DNA of 64,000 nucleotides from Caulobacter soli. GTDB taxonomy: Bacteria > Pseudomonadota > Alphaproteobacteria > Caulobacterales > Caulobacteraceae. The notes under the pieces were generated by a model, which did not search any database, had not been told where the DNA came from, and was given only the letters and a program-made list of their open reading frames with translations. How positions within the stretch are numbered: the first letter of the stretch is position 1; each line of letters begins with the position of its first letter. The stretch spans positions 3,534,001-3,598,000 of the forward strand of contig NZ_CP049199.1 in the NCBI RefSeq assembly GCF_011045195.1, written 5' to 3'. Positions 1-9,543 of the stretch are shown here, piece after piece. A program made the position numbers and the translations under genes.

Positions 1-22
1 AAGACGGCGACGGCGTAACCCC

Positions 23-2572
23 TCACCCTCCCACGCTTTCAGCGCGGGCCCCTCCCTCTGGGAGAGGGTCGCCTCTGCCCATCCGCGTTCGCGCCAGGGC
101 CTCCAGCAACTGAGCCGGCCGAACCGGCTTGGACAGGTGGAGGTCGGCGCCGGCGGCCTTGGCGGCCTGGATGTGTTCTTCCATGGCGTTGGCGGTCAGC
201 ATGATCAGCAGCACCGGAGGCGCGCCGGCGGCGGCTTCGCGTTCGCGGATCAGGCGGGTGGCGGTCAGGCCGTCCATCACCGGCATCTGCATGTCCATCA
301 GGATCGCGTCGAACGCCCCCGGCGTGAAGGCGTCCAGCGCCGCCTGGCCGTCCTCGACCATGGTCAGGGCCACGTCGAAGGGCTGGAGGATGATCTCGAC
401 CACCTTCTGGTTGGTCGGATGGTCCTCGGCGACCAGCACCCGCAGACCTTCCAGCGAGATCTCCTCCTCCTCGTCGAAGACCTCGTCCTCGACGGCGCGC
501 ACATGCTCCAGCGGCAGGTCGACCTGGAAGATCGCCCCCCGGCCCAGCACGGCGCGGGCGTCGATGCGGCCGCCCATCATCTCGGCCAGGGCCGCGCAGA
601 TCGACAGGCCCAGGCCCGTGCCCCCGAACTGGCGGGTGATCGACTGGTCGGCCTGAACGAAGCGCTTGAACAGCCGCCGGCGCACGGTGTCGTCGAAGCC
701 GACGCCGGTGTCGCTGACGATGAAGCTGAGCCCGTCCTCGGCCCGCTCGACGCTCAGCGCCACTTCACCGATGGCGGTGAACTTCACGGCGTTGGCCAGC
801 AGGTTGTTGAGGATCTGGCTGATGCGCCCGCCGTCGCCCAGATAGCTGCCCGACAGGCCCGGCTGGATCGACCATTTAAAGTCCAGGGCCTTGGCCTCGG
901 CCGAGGCGCGGTGCAACTCGGCGACGCCGCCGACCAGGGTGGCCAGGTCGAACGGAGCCTGGGTCAGCTGGAACTGGCCGGCCTCGATCTTGGAGACGTC
1001 GAGAATGTCGCTGAGCACCTGCTCCAGCAGGCGCCCCGACGAGGTGACCAGGGCCGAAAGCTCGCGACGGCGCTCCGGGTCGGTCTCCTCGGCCAGGCGG
1101 TCGCCGATGGCGATGACGCCGTTCAGCGGCGTGCGCAGCTCGTGGGACATGTTGGCCAGGAACACCGACTTGGCCTGGTTGGCGCGCTCCAGCTCGATGG
1201 TGCGCTCGGCCACGCGCTCCTCCAGCGACCGCAGTAGCTCGATATTGCCGTCGCGCTGGCTGCGCAGGGTGCGGGCCAGGGCGCCGATCTCGTCGGTGCG
1301 GTCCTCGATGGGCTCGGCCTCGGCGGCGGCGCCGGTGCGGTGGGCCTCGGCCAGCACCCGCAGCGGCCGCTCGACCGTGTGGCGCATTACCCGGTAGAGC
1401 GCGGCCACCTGAATGATCACGCCCAGCACGCCGAACAGCAGCACCCACGAGGCCGTCTTGACCGCCGACCACACCAGGTCGTTCGACGGGAAGCTCATCA
1501 GGAAATACCAGTCGGGCTCCTTGAGCCGGCCAAAGGCGATCACCCGGTCGCCATTGCGCAACGCGCCGGCCTCGGCGCCGCCCGCGCGGATCTGGCGGAC
1601 GACCTCGGCCACGCCCTCCTGGGTCTGGGCCCGCACCAGGGTCTGGACGTCGACGACGCCGTTCTTGGCCAGGCCCGGGGCGGCGATCAGCTCGCCGTCC
1701 GACGAGACGATCATGTTGCGCCCGCCCGGCAAGGCGTCCTCGACCGCCCGCAGAAGGTAGGAGTCCAGCGACAGACTGGTGCCCCAGGCGCCCAGTTGCT
1801 TGCCGTGATAGTCGAAGGGCGTCATGCAGGCCGAGTTCAGGCCCCGACCGCTGGGGTCGGACAGCAGCTTGCGCAGCTTGGTGCACCGCATCACCCGCTG
1901 CGGGTTCTGCGGCGGCAGGGTCAGCAGGGTCATCTCCTCGCCGCTGACGTCGAAGCTCGGCGGAGCCTTCTGGCGATAGTACATCAGCCGGTCGGGACGC
2001 TTGGGCCCGAACATCACCAGCCGGGTTTCCGGCGTGAAGAAATAGAAGTTGTCGTAGCGGTTCAGCTCGGCCTCGCCGGTGTGCGAGACCACCTGGGTGA
2101 CGGCCAGGAACAAGCCCTTCTGCTGCTGGGTCAGCTTGTCGGCGTCGCGCAGATAGCCGCCGATCCCGTAGGTGTAGTCACCGTCGACCACCCCGCCGTC
2201 GTAGAGCGCGTCGGCCGTGCGGCGCGTGCCATCGCTGCGCTTGGGGAACTGGGCGTCGAATTCGCGGTCGATCGTGCTGGGGTCCATGGCCTGCAGCCGC
2301 CGGGCCAGGGAATCGGACGCCGCCTCGTGCACGCGCACCAGGTCGGAGAACAGGCGGTCCTCGGTCTTGACCCGCTCGGCGACATATTCGGTCAGATGAC
2401 GCATCTGGGCGTCGGCGGTGGCGCGCTGCACGAAGACGAAGGTTACGGCCGTGGCGACACCCGTCACGGCGATGGACAGGATCGCGACGATCGCCAGCAG
2501 TCGCCGCGCGAGCGGCGAAGTGACGTCGGCTATGGCTGCCCGCTTCTTCACGCCCCGTTCGTACCCCCACAA
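23..2572 (-). CDS. Hybrid sensor histidine kinase with periplasmic sensor and receiver domain
   Basis: This is an inner-membrane hybrid kinase of about 849 residues. A first membrane helix lies near residues 25-48 and a long periplasmic sensor region follows to about 370, probably a double-Cache type although no ligand motif is obvious. A second helix sits near 372-394, then a HAMP-like linker and a short coiled coil. The HisKA box is [15 protein letters not shown] with His477, followed by an ATPase domain with N-box and GTGLGLS. The C-terminal receiver (about 705-825) has its phospho-Asp in MDMQMP. The start is uncertain: the longest frame begins at TTG (2572) with a GAGG only two bases away, and a GTG at 2551 is equally possible. 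The last 15 or so residues lie beyond the receiver and are encoded by a GC-rich hairpin stretch. No cognate output gene is adjacent. Confidence 0.9.
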   Translation of the reverse strand: MWGYERGVKKRAAIADVTSPLARRLLAIVAILSIAVTGVATAVTFVFVQRATADAQMRHLTEYVAERVKTEDRLFSDLVRVHEAASDSLARRLQAMDPSTIDREFDAQFPKRSDGTRRTADALYDGGVVDGDYTYGIGGYLRDADKLTQQQKGLFLAVTQVVSHTGEAELNRYDNFYFFTPETRLVMFGPKRPDRLMYYRQKAPPSFDVSGEEMTLLTLPPQNPQRVMRCTKLRKLLSDPSGRGLNSACMTPFDYHGKQLGAWGTSLSLDSYLLRAVEDALPGGRNMIVSSDGELIAAPGLAKNGVVDVQTLVRAQTQEGVAEVVRQIRAGGAEAGALRNGDRVIAFGRLKEPDWYFLMSFPSNDLVWSAVKTASWVLLFGVLGVIIQVAALYRVMRHTVERPLRVLAEAHRTGAAAEAEPIEDRTDEIGALARTLRSQRDGNIELLRSLEERVAERTIELERANQAKSVFLANMSHELRTPLNGVIAIGDRLAEETDPERRRELSALVTSSGRLLEQVLSDILDVSKIEAGQFQLTQAPFDLATLVGGVAELHRASAEAKALDFKWSIQPGLSGSYLGDGGRISQILNNLLANAVKFTAIGEVALSVERAEDGLSFIVSDTGVGFDDTVRRRLFKRFVQADQSITRQFGGTGLGLSICAALAEMMGGRIDARAVLGRGAIFQVDLPLEHVRAVEDEVFDEEEEISLEGLRVLVAEDHPTNQKVVEIILQPFDVALTMVEDGQAALDAFTPGAFDAILMDMQMPVMDGLTATRLIREREAAAGAPPVLLIMLTANAMEEHIQAAKAAGADLHLSKPVRPAQLLEALARTRMGRGDPLPEGGARAESVGG

Positions 2573-2746
2573 GCCTCAACAGAGATTTACACGCAGATCA
2601 AAGACTTACACCGCATCTGCGGCTTCCGCACGACCTCGGCTTTCCCCCCGGCTCGCAACAGTCTATAGGCACGCCGTCCGCGCCGCTCCCAGGCCCTGTG
2701 CGCCAAAGAGTCACAGGCGCGCCACCGCGAGAGGAAAGACCCCGCA

Positions 2747-3961
2747 ATGGCCAAGATTAAAGTCGCCAACCCCGTCGTCGACATGGACGGCGATGAAATG
2801 ACCCGGATCATCTGGAAGCTCATCAAGGATAAGCTGATCTTCCCGTACCTGGACCTGGAGCTCGACTATTTCGACCTGAGCGTCGAAAACCGCGACGCCA
2901 CCAACGACCAGGTCACGATCGACGCGGCCGAGGCGACCAAGAAGCACGGCGTGGCCGTGAAGTGCGCCACGATTACTCCGGACGAGCAACGCGTCACCGA
3001 GTTCAATCTGAAGAAGATGTGGAAGTCGCCGAACGGCACGATCCGCAACATCCTGGGCGGCGTGATCTTCCGCGAGCCCATCATCTGTCAGAACGTGCCG
3101 CGCCTGGTGCCGGGCTGGACCCAGCCGATCATCGTCGGCCGCCACGCGTTCGGCGACCAGTACAAGGCCACCGACTTCCTGTTCCCGGGCAAGGGCACGC
3201 TGTCGATCAAGTTCGTCGGCGACGACGGCCAGACCATCGAGCACGAAGTGTTCAAGAGCCCGTCGGCCGGCGTGGCCATGGGCATGTACAACCTCGACGA
3301 GTCGATCCGCGACTTCGCCCACGCCTCGTTCGCCTACGGCCTGGGCCGCGGCTATCCGGTCTATCTCTCCACGAAGAACACGATCCTGAAGGCCTATGAC
3401 GGCCGCTTCAAGGACATCTTCCAGGAGATCTTCGACGCCGAATACGCCGACAAGTTCAAGGCCGCCGGCATCCACTACGAGCACCGCCTGATCGACGACA
3501 TGGTGGCCTCGGCCCTGAAGTGGTCGGGCGGCTATGTCTGGGCTTGCAAGAACTACGACGGCGACGTGCAGTCCGACATCGTGGCGCAGGGCTTCGGCTC
3601 GCTGGGCCTGATGACCTCGGTGCTGATGACTCCGGACGGCAAGACGGTGGAAGCCGAAGCCGCCCACGGCACCGTCACCCGCCACTACCGCCAGCACCAG
3701 AAGGGCGAGTCGACCTCGACCAACTCGATCGCCTCGATCTTCGCCTGGACCCGTGGCCTGGCCCACCGCGCCAAGCTGGACAACAACCAGGAACTGGCCG
3801 ACTTCGCCCACACTCTGGAAAAGGTCTGCGTCGACACCGTCGAAAGCGGCTTCATGACCAAGGACCTGGCCCTGCTGGTCGGCGACAAGCAGTCGTGGCT
3901 GACCACCGAAGGCTTCCTCGACAAGATCGACGAGAACCTGAAGAAGGCGATGGCGGCCTAA
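2747..3961 (+). CDS. icd: NADP-dependent isocitrate dehydrogenase (eukaryotic-type, type II)
   Basis: The 404-residue protein oxidatively decarboxylates isocitrate to 2-oxoglutarate in the TCA cycle and makes NADPH in the cytosol. The start [20 protein letters not shown] is typical of the homodimeric type II family, as is the overall length. The substrate-binding region around [12 protein letters not shown] and the metal-binding stretch [20 protein letters not shown] with its Asp residues are intact. A GAGAGGAAAG ribosome site precedes the ATG. The gene stands alone, transcribed away from the hybrid kinase, and ends 28 bases before a strong terminator. The identification is firm. Confidence 0.97.
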   Translation: MAKIKVANPVVDMDGDEMTRIIWKLIKDKLIFPYLDLELDYFDLSVENRDATNDQVTIDAAEATKKHGVAVKCATITPDEQRVTEFNLKKMWKSPNGTIRNILGGVIFREPIICQNVPRLVPGWTQPIIVGRHAFGDQYKATDFLFPGKGTLSIKFVGDDGQTIEHEVFKSPSAGVAMGMYNLDESIRDFAHASFAYGLGRGYPVYLSTKNTILKAYDGRFKDIFQEIFDAEYADKFKAAGIHYEHRLIDDMVASALKWSGGYVWACKNYDGDVQSDIVAQGFGSLGLMTSVLMTPDGKTVEAEAAHGTVTRHYRQHQKGESTSTNSIASIFAWTRGLAHRAKLDNNQELADFAHTLEKVCVDTVESGFMTKDLALLVGDKQSWLTTEGFLDKIDENLKKAMAA

Positions 3962-3989
3962 AAGCCCCTTTCGCGAGCTCAGAAGACGA

Positions 3990-4023
3990 CGCCCTCCGGT
4001 TCACGCCGGAGGGCGTTTTCGTT
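3990..4023 (+). terminator. Rho-independent terminator of icd
   Basis: A perfect 10-bp stem (CGCCCTCCGG at 3990-3999 paired with CCGGAGGGCG at 4006-4015) with a six-base loop is followed by TTTTCGTT. It lies 28 bases past the icd stop. Confidence 0.9.
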
Positions 4024-4376
4024 CCGATCAGCCTCATGAAACGGAGCCGTACGACCTGATCCTGAAGCCGGACGCGTCGAACCGGTGCGACATAGTGACC
4101 ACCGCTTGTCCGCCGTCTGACGTTGCACCGTGTGGTCGACAAGCTGAGCCCTACAAAACTAAAACGAGCATTACCCTTACACCCTATGGTTTTGAAGCTT
4201 GGCGGTCGGCGAACACCGATATCCTCAAGCGGCGCATTGCCGCAGGGCGAGTCCGAAAAGACCTCACAACTGTGCGGCGAGGCGCCGCACCCAAGTCCTA
4301 ACCCCTATTAATCACTCGGCAAGAGCGAGCGCACATCCCTAGAGCGTAGTCCGCGTAAATCCGCGCGAGCTGGGCA
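4024..4376. other. 353-base intergenic region upstream of the chaperone-usher operon
   Basis: This stretch between the icd terminator and the pilus operon is less GC-rich than its surroundings. The short open frames in it have no ribosome site and no recognisable product. It must hold the promoter of the pilus operon, but I could not pick -35/-10 boxes with confidence. Confidence 0.5.
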
Positions 4377-4889
4377 ATGGGGTGCGCTATGCAAAAAGCA
4401 TACGTTTCAATTTTCGCGACCGCAGTACTTGCAGCGCTTGGTATCGCTACCGCCGCCAATGCGGCGACGGCGAGCAGTTCATTTCAAGTCAACTTGACCA
4501 TTCAAGGCGAATGCAAGGTCCAGTCGGCTTCAAATGTGAACTTTGGGACGCAAGGCGTCATCGACGCCAATATCGACACCACCAACGCCATCGGCGTGCA
4601 GTGCACCAACTCCACCCCCTACACCGTCGCCCTCAGCGCGGGCGCGGGCACGGGCGCGACCGTCGCCGCCCGCAAGATGACCAGCGCCGCCAACGACACG
4701 GTGTCCTACGCGCTCTATCGTGACGCGAGCCGCACCCAGCTGTGGGGTGTCACCCAGAACGTCGACACCGCGGCCGGCACCGGCAACGGCGGCGTGCAAA
4801 CCTACACGGCCTACGGACGCGTGCCCGCCCAGTCGACCCCCGCCATGGGCGCCTATAGCGACCTGGTGTCGGTGACGATCACCTACTGA
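4377..4889 (+). CDS. Spore coat U domain protein, probable major pilin of a Csu-type pilus
   Basis: This 170-residue secreted protein carries one spore-coat-U (SCPU) domain, the fold of CsuA/B pilins in archaic chaperone-usher pili. A signal peptide ends near ATAANA. The mature part shows the family pattern: a Cys in QGECKVQS, NFGTQGVID, the paired Cys in GVQCTN, LYRDASRTQLWG and a C-terminal VSVTITY donor-like strand. The ATG at 4389 (residue 5) is an alternative start directly in front of the hydrophobic segment. The TGA stop shares its A with the ATG of the chaperone gene, so translation is probably coupled. It is the first gene of a four-gene operon and the likely most abundant subunit. 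Confidence 0.85.
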   Translation: MGCAMQKAYVSIFATAVLAALGIATAANAATASSSFQVNLTIQGECKVQSASNVNFGTQGVIDANIDTTNAIGVQCTNSTPYTVALSAGAGTGATVAARKMTSAANDTVSYALYRDASRTQLWGVTQNVDTAAGTGNGGVQTYTAYGRVPAQSTPAMGAYSDLVSVTITY

Positions 4890-5605
4890 TGACCCGCCGC
4901 CCGCTCCTCGCCGCCGCTCTGATCGCTCTGATGGCCTCGGCCTGGGACTTCAGTCCCGCCGTGGCCTCGACCCTGCGCGTCAGCCCGGTCGGCCTGGACC
5001 TGCCCTCCGGCCAGAACGCCGCCACCCTGAACCTGTTCAACGACGACGCCACGCCGCTGAACGTTCAGGTGCGAGTGTTCCGCTGGCGCCAGGTGGACGG
5101 CAAGGACGTACTGGAACCGGCGAGCGGCGTGGTCGCCAGCCCGCCCATCTCCAAGGTCGCGCCCGGCGCGGCCCGCACCATCCGCGTGGTGCGGCTGGAC
5201 CCCAAGCTGCCCGAGAAGCAGGAAGCCTATCGCCTGATCGTCGACGAACTGCCGCCGCCGCTCAGCGACAGCGGCCGGCAGGTCACCCTGCTGATGCGCC
5301 ACTCCATCCCGCTGTTCTTCGCCGCCTCGGCCGACAAGGCCAGGGTCGAATGGCGACTGGACGGGCCCAAGGACGGGCCGGCCCTGACGGCGATCAACAC
5401 CGGCGGCCGGCACCTGCGCGTCTCGAACCTGAAGGTCGTCGACGCGGCCGGCGACGTGCTGGCCGAACGCAAGGGCCTGGTGGGCTACGCCCTGCCCGGC
5501 TCGAAGATGACCTGGCCGACCGGCCCCTTCGCGCCCGCCCCCGGCCTGCGCCTGGTCGCCGACACCGACGTCGGACCCATCGATGCGCCGCTCGCGGGCG
5601 ATTGA
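4889..5605 (+). CDS. Periplasmic pilus chaperone (PapD/CsuC-like)
   Basis: The 238-residue protein has a signal peptide (about residues 1-26) and an immunoglobulin-like pilus chaperone fold. The N-terminal domain contains LRVSPVGLDLPSG and the hallmark AYRLIVDELPPPL, with conserved basic residues (for example in APGAARTIRVVRLDP) that anchor pilin C-termini in this family. It is expected to hold SCPU subunits in the periplasm, donate its G1 strand, and deliver them to the usher encoded next. It overlaps the pilin by one base and the usher by 23 bases. Confidence 0.88.
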   Translation: MTRRPLLAAALIALMASAWDFSPAVASTLRVSPVGLDLPSGQNAATLNLFNDDATPLNVQVRVFRWRQVDGKDVLEPASGVVASPPISKVAPGAARTIRVVRLDPKLPEKQEAYRLIVDELPPPLSDSGRQVTLLMRHSIPLFFAASADKARVEWRLDGPKDGPALTAINTGGRHLRVSNLKVVDAAGDVLAERKGLVGYALPGSKMTWPTGPFAPAPGLRLVADTDVGPIDAPLAGD

Positions 5606-7979
5606 GGCGGCGGTGCTGATGATGGCCGCCGCCACCCTTCGCGCCCCCGCCCTGGCCCAGGACATCCCGCCGCCCGCCGCGCGTTCGGCGGCGAGCGTCG
5701 AGGACCTGCAGCTGGAGGTCTGGATCAACGACCGCGACACCGGCCTGGTGGCCTCGGTGACGCGCGAGGCCGACGGCCGCCTGCTGATGACCCCCGACGA
5801 ACTGCGCGCCGTCGGCCTGGCCGCGCCACGTCGGATGGAGCCTGTCGACCTGGCCGTCTTGCCCGGCCTGCGCGCGACCTATGACGAAGACGGCCAGCGC
5901 CTGATGGTCGAGGCGTCCGGCGTCGGCCTGATGACCCAGCGCTTCGACCTGGGACCGCCGGGACTGGACGGCCTGGACGCCCGCCAGGACTTCGGCGCCG
6001 TCGTGAACTACGCCCTGACGGCCGACGGCGGCCAGAACGACAAGGGCCAGACCCCGCGCCTGGGCGGCCTGGGCGCGGCGGTCGAGGCCCGGCTGTTTGG
6101 CCGGTTCGGCACGTTCGAGTCGGCCTTCTCCGGCGCCTACGCCTCCGGCCAGACCGACCTGGTGCGCCTGGACACCACCTGGAACTGGTACTCGCCGCGC
6201 CACGCCCTCAACGTCCGGGCCGGCGACTTCATCAATGCGGGCTTCTCCTGGACCCGGCCGATCCGCATGGCCGGCGTGCAGATCCGCCGCGACTTCGGCA
6301 CCCGCCCCGACCTGATCACCCTGCCCTCGCCGCGCCTGTCGGCCAGCGCCGCCGCGCCGTCGATCCTGGACCTCTACGTCAACGACGTGCCTGTGCTGTC
6401 GCGCCGGGTCGGAGCCGGTCCGATCGAGGTCGACGGCCTGCCGCCGTCACAGGGCTTCAGCCAGGCCCGCCTGGTGCTGCGCGACGAGACCGGCCGCCAG
6501 ACCACGGTCACCGCCCCGTTCTTCACCACGCCGCTGCTGCTGCGCCGGGGTTTCGTGGACTACGCCGCCGAGGCCGGGGTCGCCCGGCGTTATTTCGGCG
6601 TCCGCTCCAACGACTACGCCGACATGCCGCTGGCCACCGGCAGCGTTCGCTACGGCCTGCGCGACGGCCTGACCCTGGAAGGCCACGCCGAGGCCGGCGC
6701 GGGCCTTGTCAATGTGGGCGGCGGCGTCGCGACCCAGCTGAACGGCCTGGGCGTCGCGGCCGTGTCGGTCGCGACCAGCCACAACAAGTGGCATGACGGA
6801 ACCTTGGCCGCGGCGGTCTTCGACAGCCGTTTCGCCGGGATCTACATCTCGGCCATGGCCCTGCAGGCCTCGTCCGGCTACCGCGACATCGCCGCCGCCA
6901 CCTCCGGCAAGTGGGCCTGGCGAAACGGCAAGCTGGTCGGCGACCTGCCCTCGCGCTCGGTGCGCCAGCTGACGCTCTCCGCCCCCCTGAACCTCACGGT
7001 CTGGCGTCGCGGCGACGAGCCGGCCACCCTCAGCGTCGGCTATGCCGCGCAGGAAACCCAGGACCGCGTGAAGCGCACGGTCTGGAACGGCTCGCTGCGC
7101 CAGACCCTGGACCGTCGCATCACCCTCTACGCCACCGGCTATGTCACGCGGGGCGACCGCCGGGACGTCGGGGCGTTCTTCGGCGTGGCCATCCCGCTGG
7201 GCGCGACGACCTCGGCCACGGTCGGGGCCGAGACCCAGGGCGGCGACACCATCGGCTTCGTCGAGGCCAGCAAGGCCGAGGACCAGAGCGAGGGGTCCAC
7301 CGCCTGGCGGGCCCGCGTCGACCAAGGCGCCAACTCCAGGATCGAAGGACAGGCCGTCTATCGCGGTCGGGCCTACCGGGTCTCGGGCGCGGCGCAGTAC
7401 GTCGACGGCGCCACGCGCGGTCAGGTCCAGCTGGACGGCGCGGTGGCCTGGCTGGGCGGACGTCCCGCCCTGGCCAACCGCCTGGACAGCGCCTTCGCTC
7501 TCGTCGACGTCGGCGCGCCCGGCGTGCCGGTGCTGTTCCAGAACCAGATGATCGGTCACAGCGGCCGCGACGGTCGCCTCGTGGTGCGCAACCTCGCCCC
7601 CTTCGACCAGAACAAGATCGCCATCGACCCGCAGAACCTGGCCCTCGACCTGGAGGCCGCCGACACCGAAAAGCAGGTCGCGCCGATCGACGGCGGCGGC
7701 GTGCGCGTTCGCTTCGGCGTCGCCAAGACCCCGCCCTCGGCCCTGGTCACCCTGCGCCTGGCCAATGGCGAGGTGGTCCCGCCCGGCGCCGAGGTCACCC
7801 GCGCGGGTTCGGTCGACCGCGTCATCGTCGGCTATGACGGCCAGACCTTCCTGACCAACCTGACGCCGGCCAACGACCTGACGGTCCACCTCGAGGACGA
7901 CGCCACCTGCGTCGCCCACTTCGCCTTCACCCCCAGCGCGACGGGAGGGCCAGGCGTTGTGGAAGCGATCTGTCGTTAA
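5583..7979 (+). CDS. Outer-membrane fimbrial usher (CsuD-like)
   Basis: The 798-residue protein is the outer-membrane assembly pore of a chaperone-usher pilus. After a signal peptide ending near PALAQ comes an N-terminal domain (about 35-120). The central barrel follows, with usher signatures such as WNWYSPRHALNVRAGDF, a plug-like segment containing LDLYVNDVPVLSRRVGAGP, and the C-terminal domains with GHSGRDGRLVVRNL. The ATG lies inside the chaperone gene without a strong ribosome site, so translation probably depends on coupling. The length fits ushers of archaic systems. It accepts chaperone-pilin complexes and secretes the polymer. Confidence 0.9.
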   Translation: MRRSRAIEAAVLMMAAATLRAPALAQDIPPPAARSAASVEDLQLEVWINDRDTGLVASVTREADGRLLMTPDELRAVGLAAPRRMEPVDLAVLPGLRATYDEDGQRLMVEASGVGLMTQRFDLGPPGLDGLDARQDFGAVVNYALTADGGQNDKGQTPRLGGLGAAVEARLFGRFGTFESAFSGAYASGQTDLVRLDTTWNWYSPRHALNVRAGDFINAGFSWTRPIRMAGVQIRRDFGTRPDLITLPSPRLSASAAAPSILDLYVNDVPVLSRRVGAGPIEVDGLPPSQGFSQARLVLRDETGRQTTVTAPFFTTPLLLRRGFVDYAAEAGVARRYFGVRSNDYADMPLATGSVRYGLRDGLTLEGHAEAGAGLVNVGGGVATQLNGLGVAAVSVATSHNKWHDGTLAAAVFDSRFAGIYISAMALQASSGYRDIAAATSGKWAWRNGKLVGDLPSRSVRQLTLSAPLNLTVWRRGDEPATLSVGYAAQETQDRVKRTVWNGSLRQTLDRRITLYATGYVTRGDRRDVGAFFGVAIPLGATTSATVGAETQGGDTIGFVEASKAEDQSEGSTAWRARVDQGANSRIEGQAVYRGRAYRVSGAAQYVDGATRGQVQLDGAVAWLGGRPALANRLDSAFALVDVGAPGVPVLFQNQMIGHSGRDGRLVVRNLAPFDQNKIAIDPQNLALDLEAADTEKQVAPIDGGGVRVRFGVAKTPPSALVTLRLANGEVVPPGAEVTRAGSVDRVIVGYDGQTFLTNLTPANDLTVHLEDDATCVAHFAFTPSATGGPGVVEAICR

Positions 7980-8949
7980 GGCGATGTGCCTGCTGATCGT
8001 CAGCCTCAGCTTCGGCGGAACCGCCTGGCTGGGCGCGCCGACCCGCGCCCACGCAGCGGCCAGTTGCGGCGTGACCATGACCAACGGCAGCTTCGGCACA
8101 ATGGTCAGCCCTCTGACCGCGGGGGTAGTCGACACGACCTCCACCCTGACCTTCAGCTGCAGCGGCCTGACGCCGGGCATTCCCATCTCACTGTGCCCCA
8201 ACCTCGACGCGGGTTCGGCCGGCGGCGACGGGGCGGGCGGCCGCTATCTGAAGACGACCGGCGGCGTCGCCATCCCGTTCCAGATCTATCAGGACGCCAG
8301 CCGCACCCAGACCTGGGGCTCGGCCTCGCTACTGGTGTTCGGGGCGGTTCCGACGTTCAGCGCCACGCCCGGATCGGGGGGGACGATCCTGATCACCAAG
8401 ACGCTCTACGGCAGGATATGGACCCAGACCACGACCGTGCCCGGGACCTATTCCACCGACTTCACCGGCCAGAACTTCTTCTGGGGCCTGAACCTGCTCA
8501 GCTGCGCCGGGATCACGATCGGCTACGGCGTCAGCCCGGCCACCTTCACGTTCAGCACGACCCTGATCCCCGACTGCCAGGTCACGTCCAGCGTGGTGAA
8601 CTTCGGCACGGCCGGCGTGCTGACAGCCAACAAGGACGGCCAGGGCGGCCTGGGCGTCACCTGCACCTCGGGCACCACCTACAATGTCGGCCTCGACAAC
8701 GGCCTGACCGGAACCGGCCCGACCCTGCGCAAGATGAAGAAGGGGTCCGAGGCCGTCACCTACGGGCTCTACAAGAACACCAACCGCGACCAGCCCTGGG
8801 GCCTGGTCGCCCAGGGCGCGGCCTACGTTTCGGGCGGAACCGGAACGGGCGCTGCCCAGCCCCTGACCGTCTACGGCCGCGTGCCGCCCCAGGCCACGCC
8901 CTCGCCCGGTCCCTACGCCGACACCGTCGTCGCCACCGTCACCTATTGA
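7957..8949 (+). CDS. Two-domain spore coat U protein, probable pilus tip subunit (CsuE-like)
   Basis: The 330-residue secreted protein has two consecutive SCPU domains (about 33-190 and 195-330). The second resembles the pilin of the first gene, with NFGTAGVLTANKDGQGGLGVTC and a C-terminal VVATVTY. A two-domain terminal SCPU protein is the usual tip adhesin in Csu systems. The TTG start at 7957 is supported by a strong GGGAGGG at 7943-7949, seven bases upstream, lying inside the usher gene. ATG at 7984 would cut into the signal peptide MWKRSVVKAMCLLIVSLSFG. The 23-base overlap with the usher matches the chaperone/usher overlap. Confidence 0.85.
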   Translation: MWKRSVVKAMCLLIVSLSFGGTAWLGAPTRAHAAASCGVTMTNGSFGTMVSPLTAGVVDTTSTLTFSCSGLTPGIPISLCPNLDAGSAGGDGAGGRYLKTTGGVAIPFQIYQDASRTQTWGSASLLVFGAVPTFSATPGSGGTILITKTLYGRIWTQTTTVPGTYSTDFTGQNFFWGLNLLSCAGITIGYGVSPATFTFSTTLIPDCQVTSSVVNFGTAGVLTANKDGQGGLGVTCTSGTTYNVGLDNGLTGTGPTLRKMKKGSEAVTYGLYKNTNRDQPWGLVAQGAAYVSGGTGTGAAQPLTVYGRVPPQATPSPGPYADTVVATVTY

Positions 8950-8966
8950 ACTCGCAGGAGCCTTCC

Positions 8967-9455
8967 ATGTTCGCCGCGCCCATCGATCCGACCCAAGACG
9001 CCCAGCGTGTCGCCGCGCTCTACCGAGTGGGCATTCTCGACACGCCGCCGGCGGTCGAGTTCGACCAGATCGCGTGGTCGGCCAAGATCATGCTCGAGGC
9101 CATGGCCGGCTTCGTCGCCTTCGTCGACCGCGACCGCCAATGGTTCAAGGCTCGGGCGGGCTTCGAGACCGGCGACGTCGAGCGCGGGATCACCTTCTGC
9201 AACCAATGCATCGCCGACGGCGCGCCGCTTTGGATCGAGGACACGCATCTGGACCCGCGCTTCGTCGCCAATCCGTTCGTGACCGGCGCGCCGTTCGTTC
9301 GCTTCTACGCCGGCGCCCCGATCCGCGACCCCGACGGCTGGCTGCTAGGCACGGTCTGCGCGATCGACACCGCGCCTCGCGCCCTGGCCCCGCGCCAGCT
9401 GTCGGCCCTGGTCGCCCTGGCCGATATGGTCTCGGCCCAGTTCGAACAATACTGA
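8967..9455 (+). CDS. GAF-domain protein
   Basis: This 162-residue cytosolic protein is almost entirely one GAF domain (about 25-158). It shows the typical pattern FVDRDRQWFKARAGF, ERGITFCNQCIADGAPLWIEDT and FYAGAPIRDPDGWLLGTVCAID. The two Cys in TFCNQC and the Cys in GTVCAID recall stand-alone GAF proteins that are redox sensors or remnants of sensor kinases, but no output domain is present and the ligand is unknown. The ATG at 8967 has GCAGGAG six bases upstream. It begins 17 bases after the pilus operon and could be cotranscribed with it. Confidence 0.8.
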   Translation: MFAAPIDPTQDAQRVAALYRVGILDTPPAVEFDQIAWSAKIMLEAMAGFVAFVDRDRQWFKARAGFETGDVERGITFCNQCIADGAPLWIEDTHLDPRFVANPFVTGAPFVRFYAGAPIRDPDGWLLGTVCAIDTAPRALAPRQLSALVALADMVSAQFEQY

Positions 9456-9472
9456 GCGATATGAACGGTCCG

Positions 9473-9499
9473 GCGCGAACGGCCTTGCGGCCGTCGCGC
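9473..9499. other. GC-rich hairpin downstream of the GAF gene
   Basis: An 11-bp stem with one bulged A (GCGCG-A-ACGGCC paired with GGCCGTCGCGC, loop TTGC) sits 18 bases past the GAF gene stop. It lacks a T tract, so it is a weak intrinsic terminator at best. Confidence 0.45.
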
Positions 9500-9543
9500 G
9501 AACCGCCTTCTATGCCGCGTTAACTCTGCGGCGGGGGCGCGCG

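Noticed and set aside
9473..9499. Strong Rho-independent terminator after the GAF gene
   Set aside because: The stem is good, but no T tract follows, so I list it only as a hairpin.
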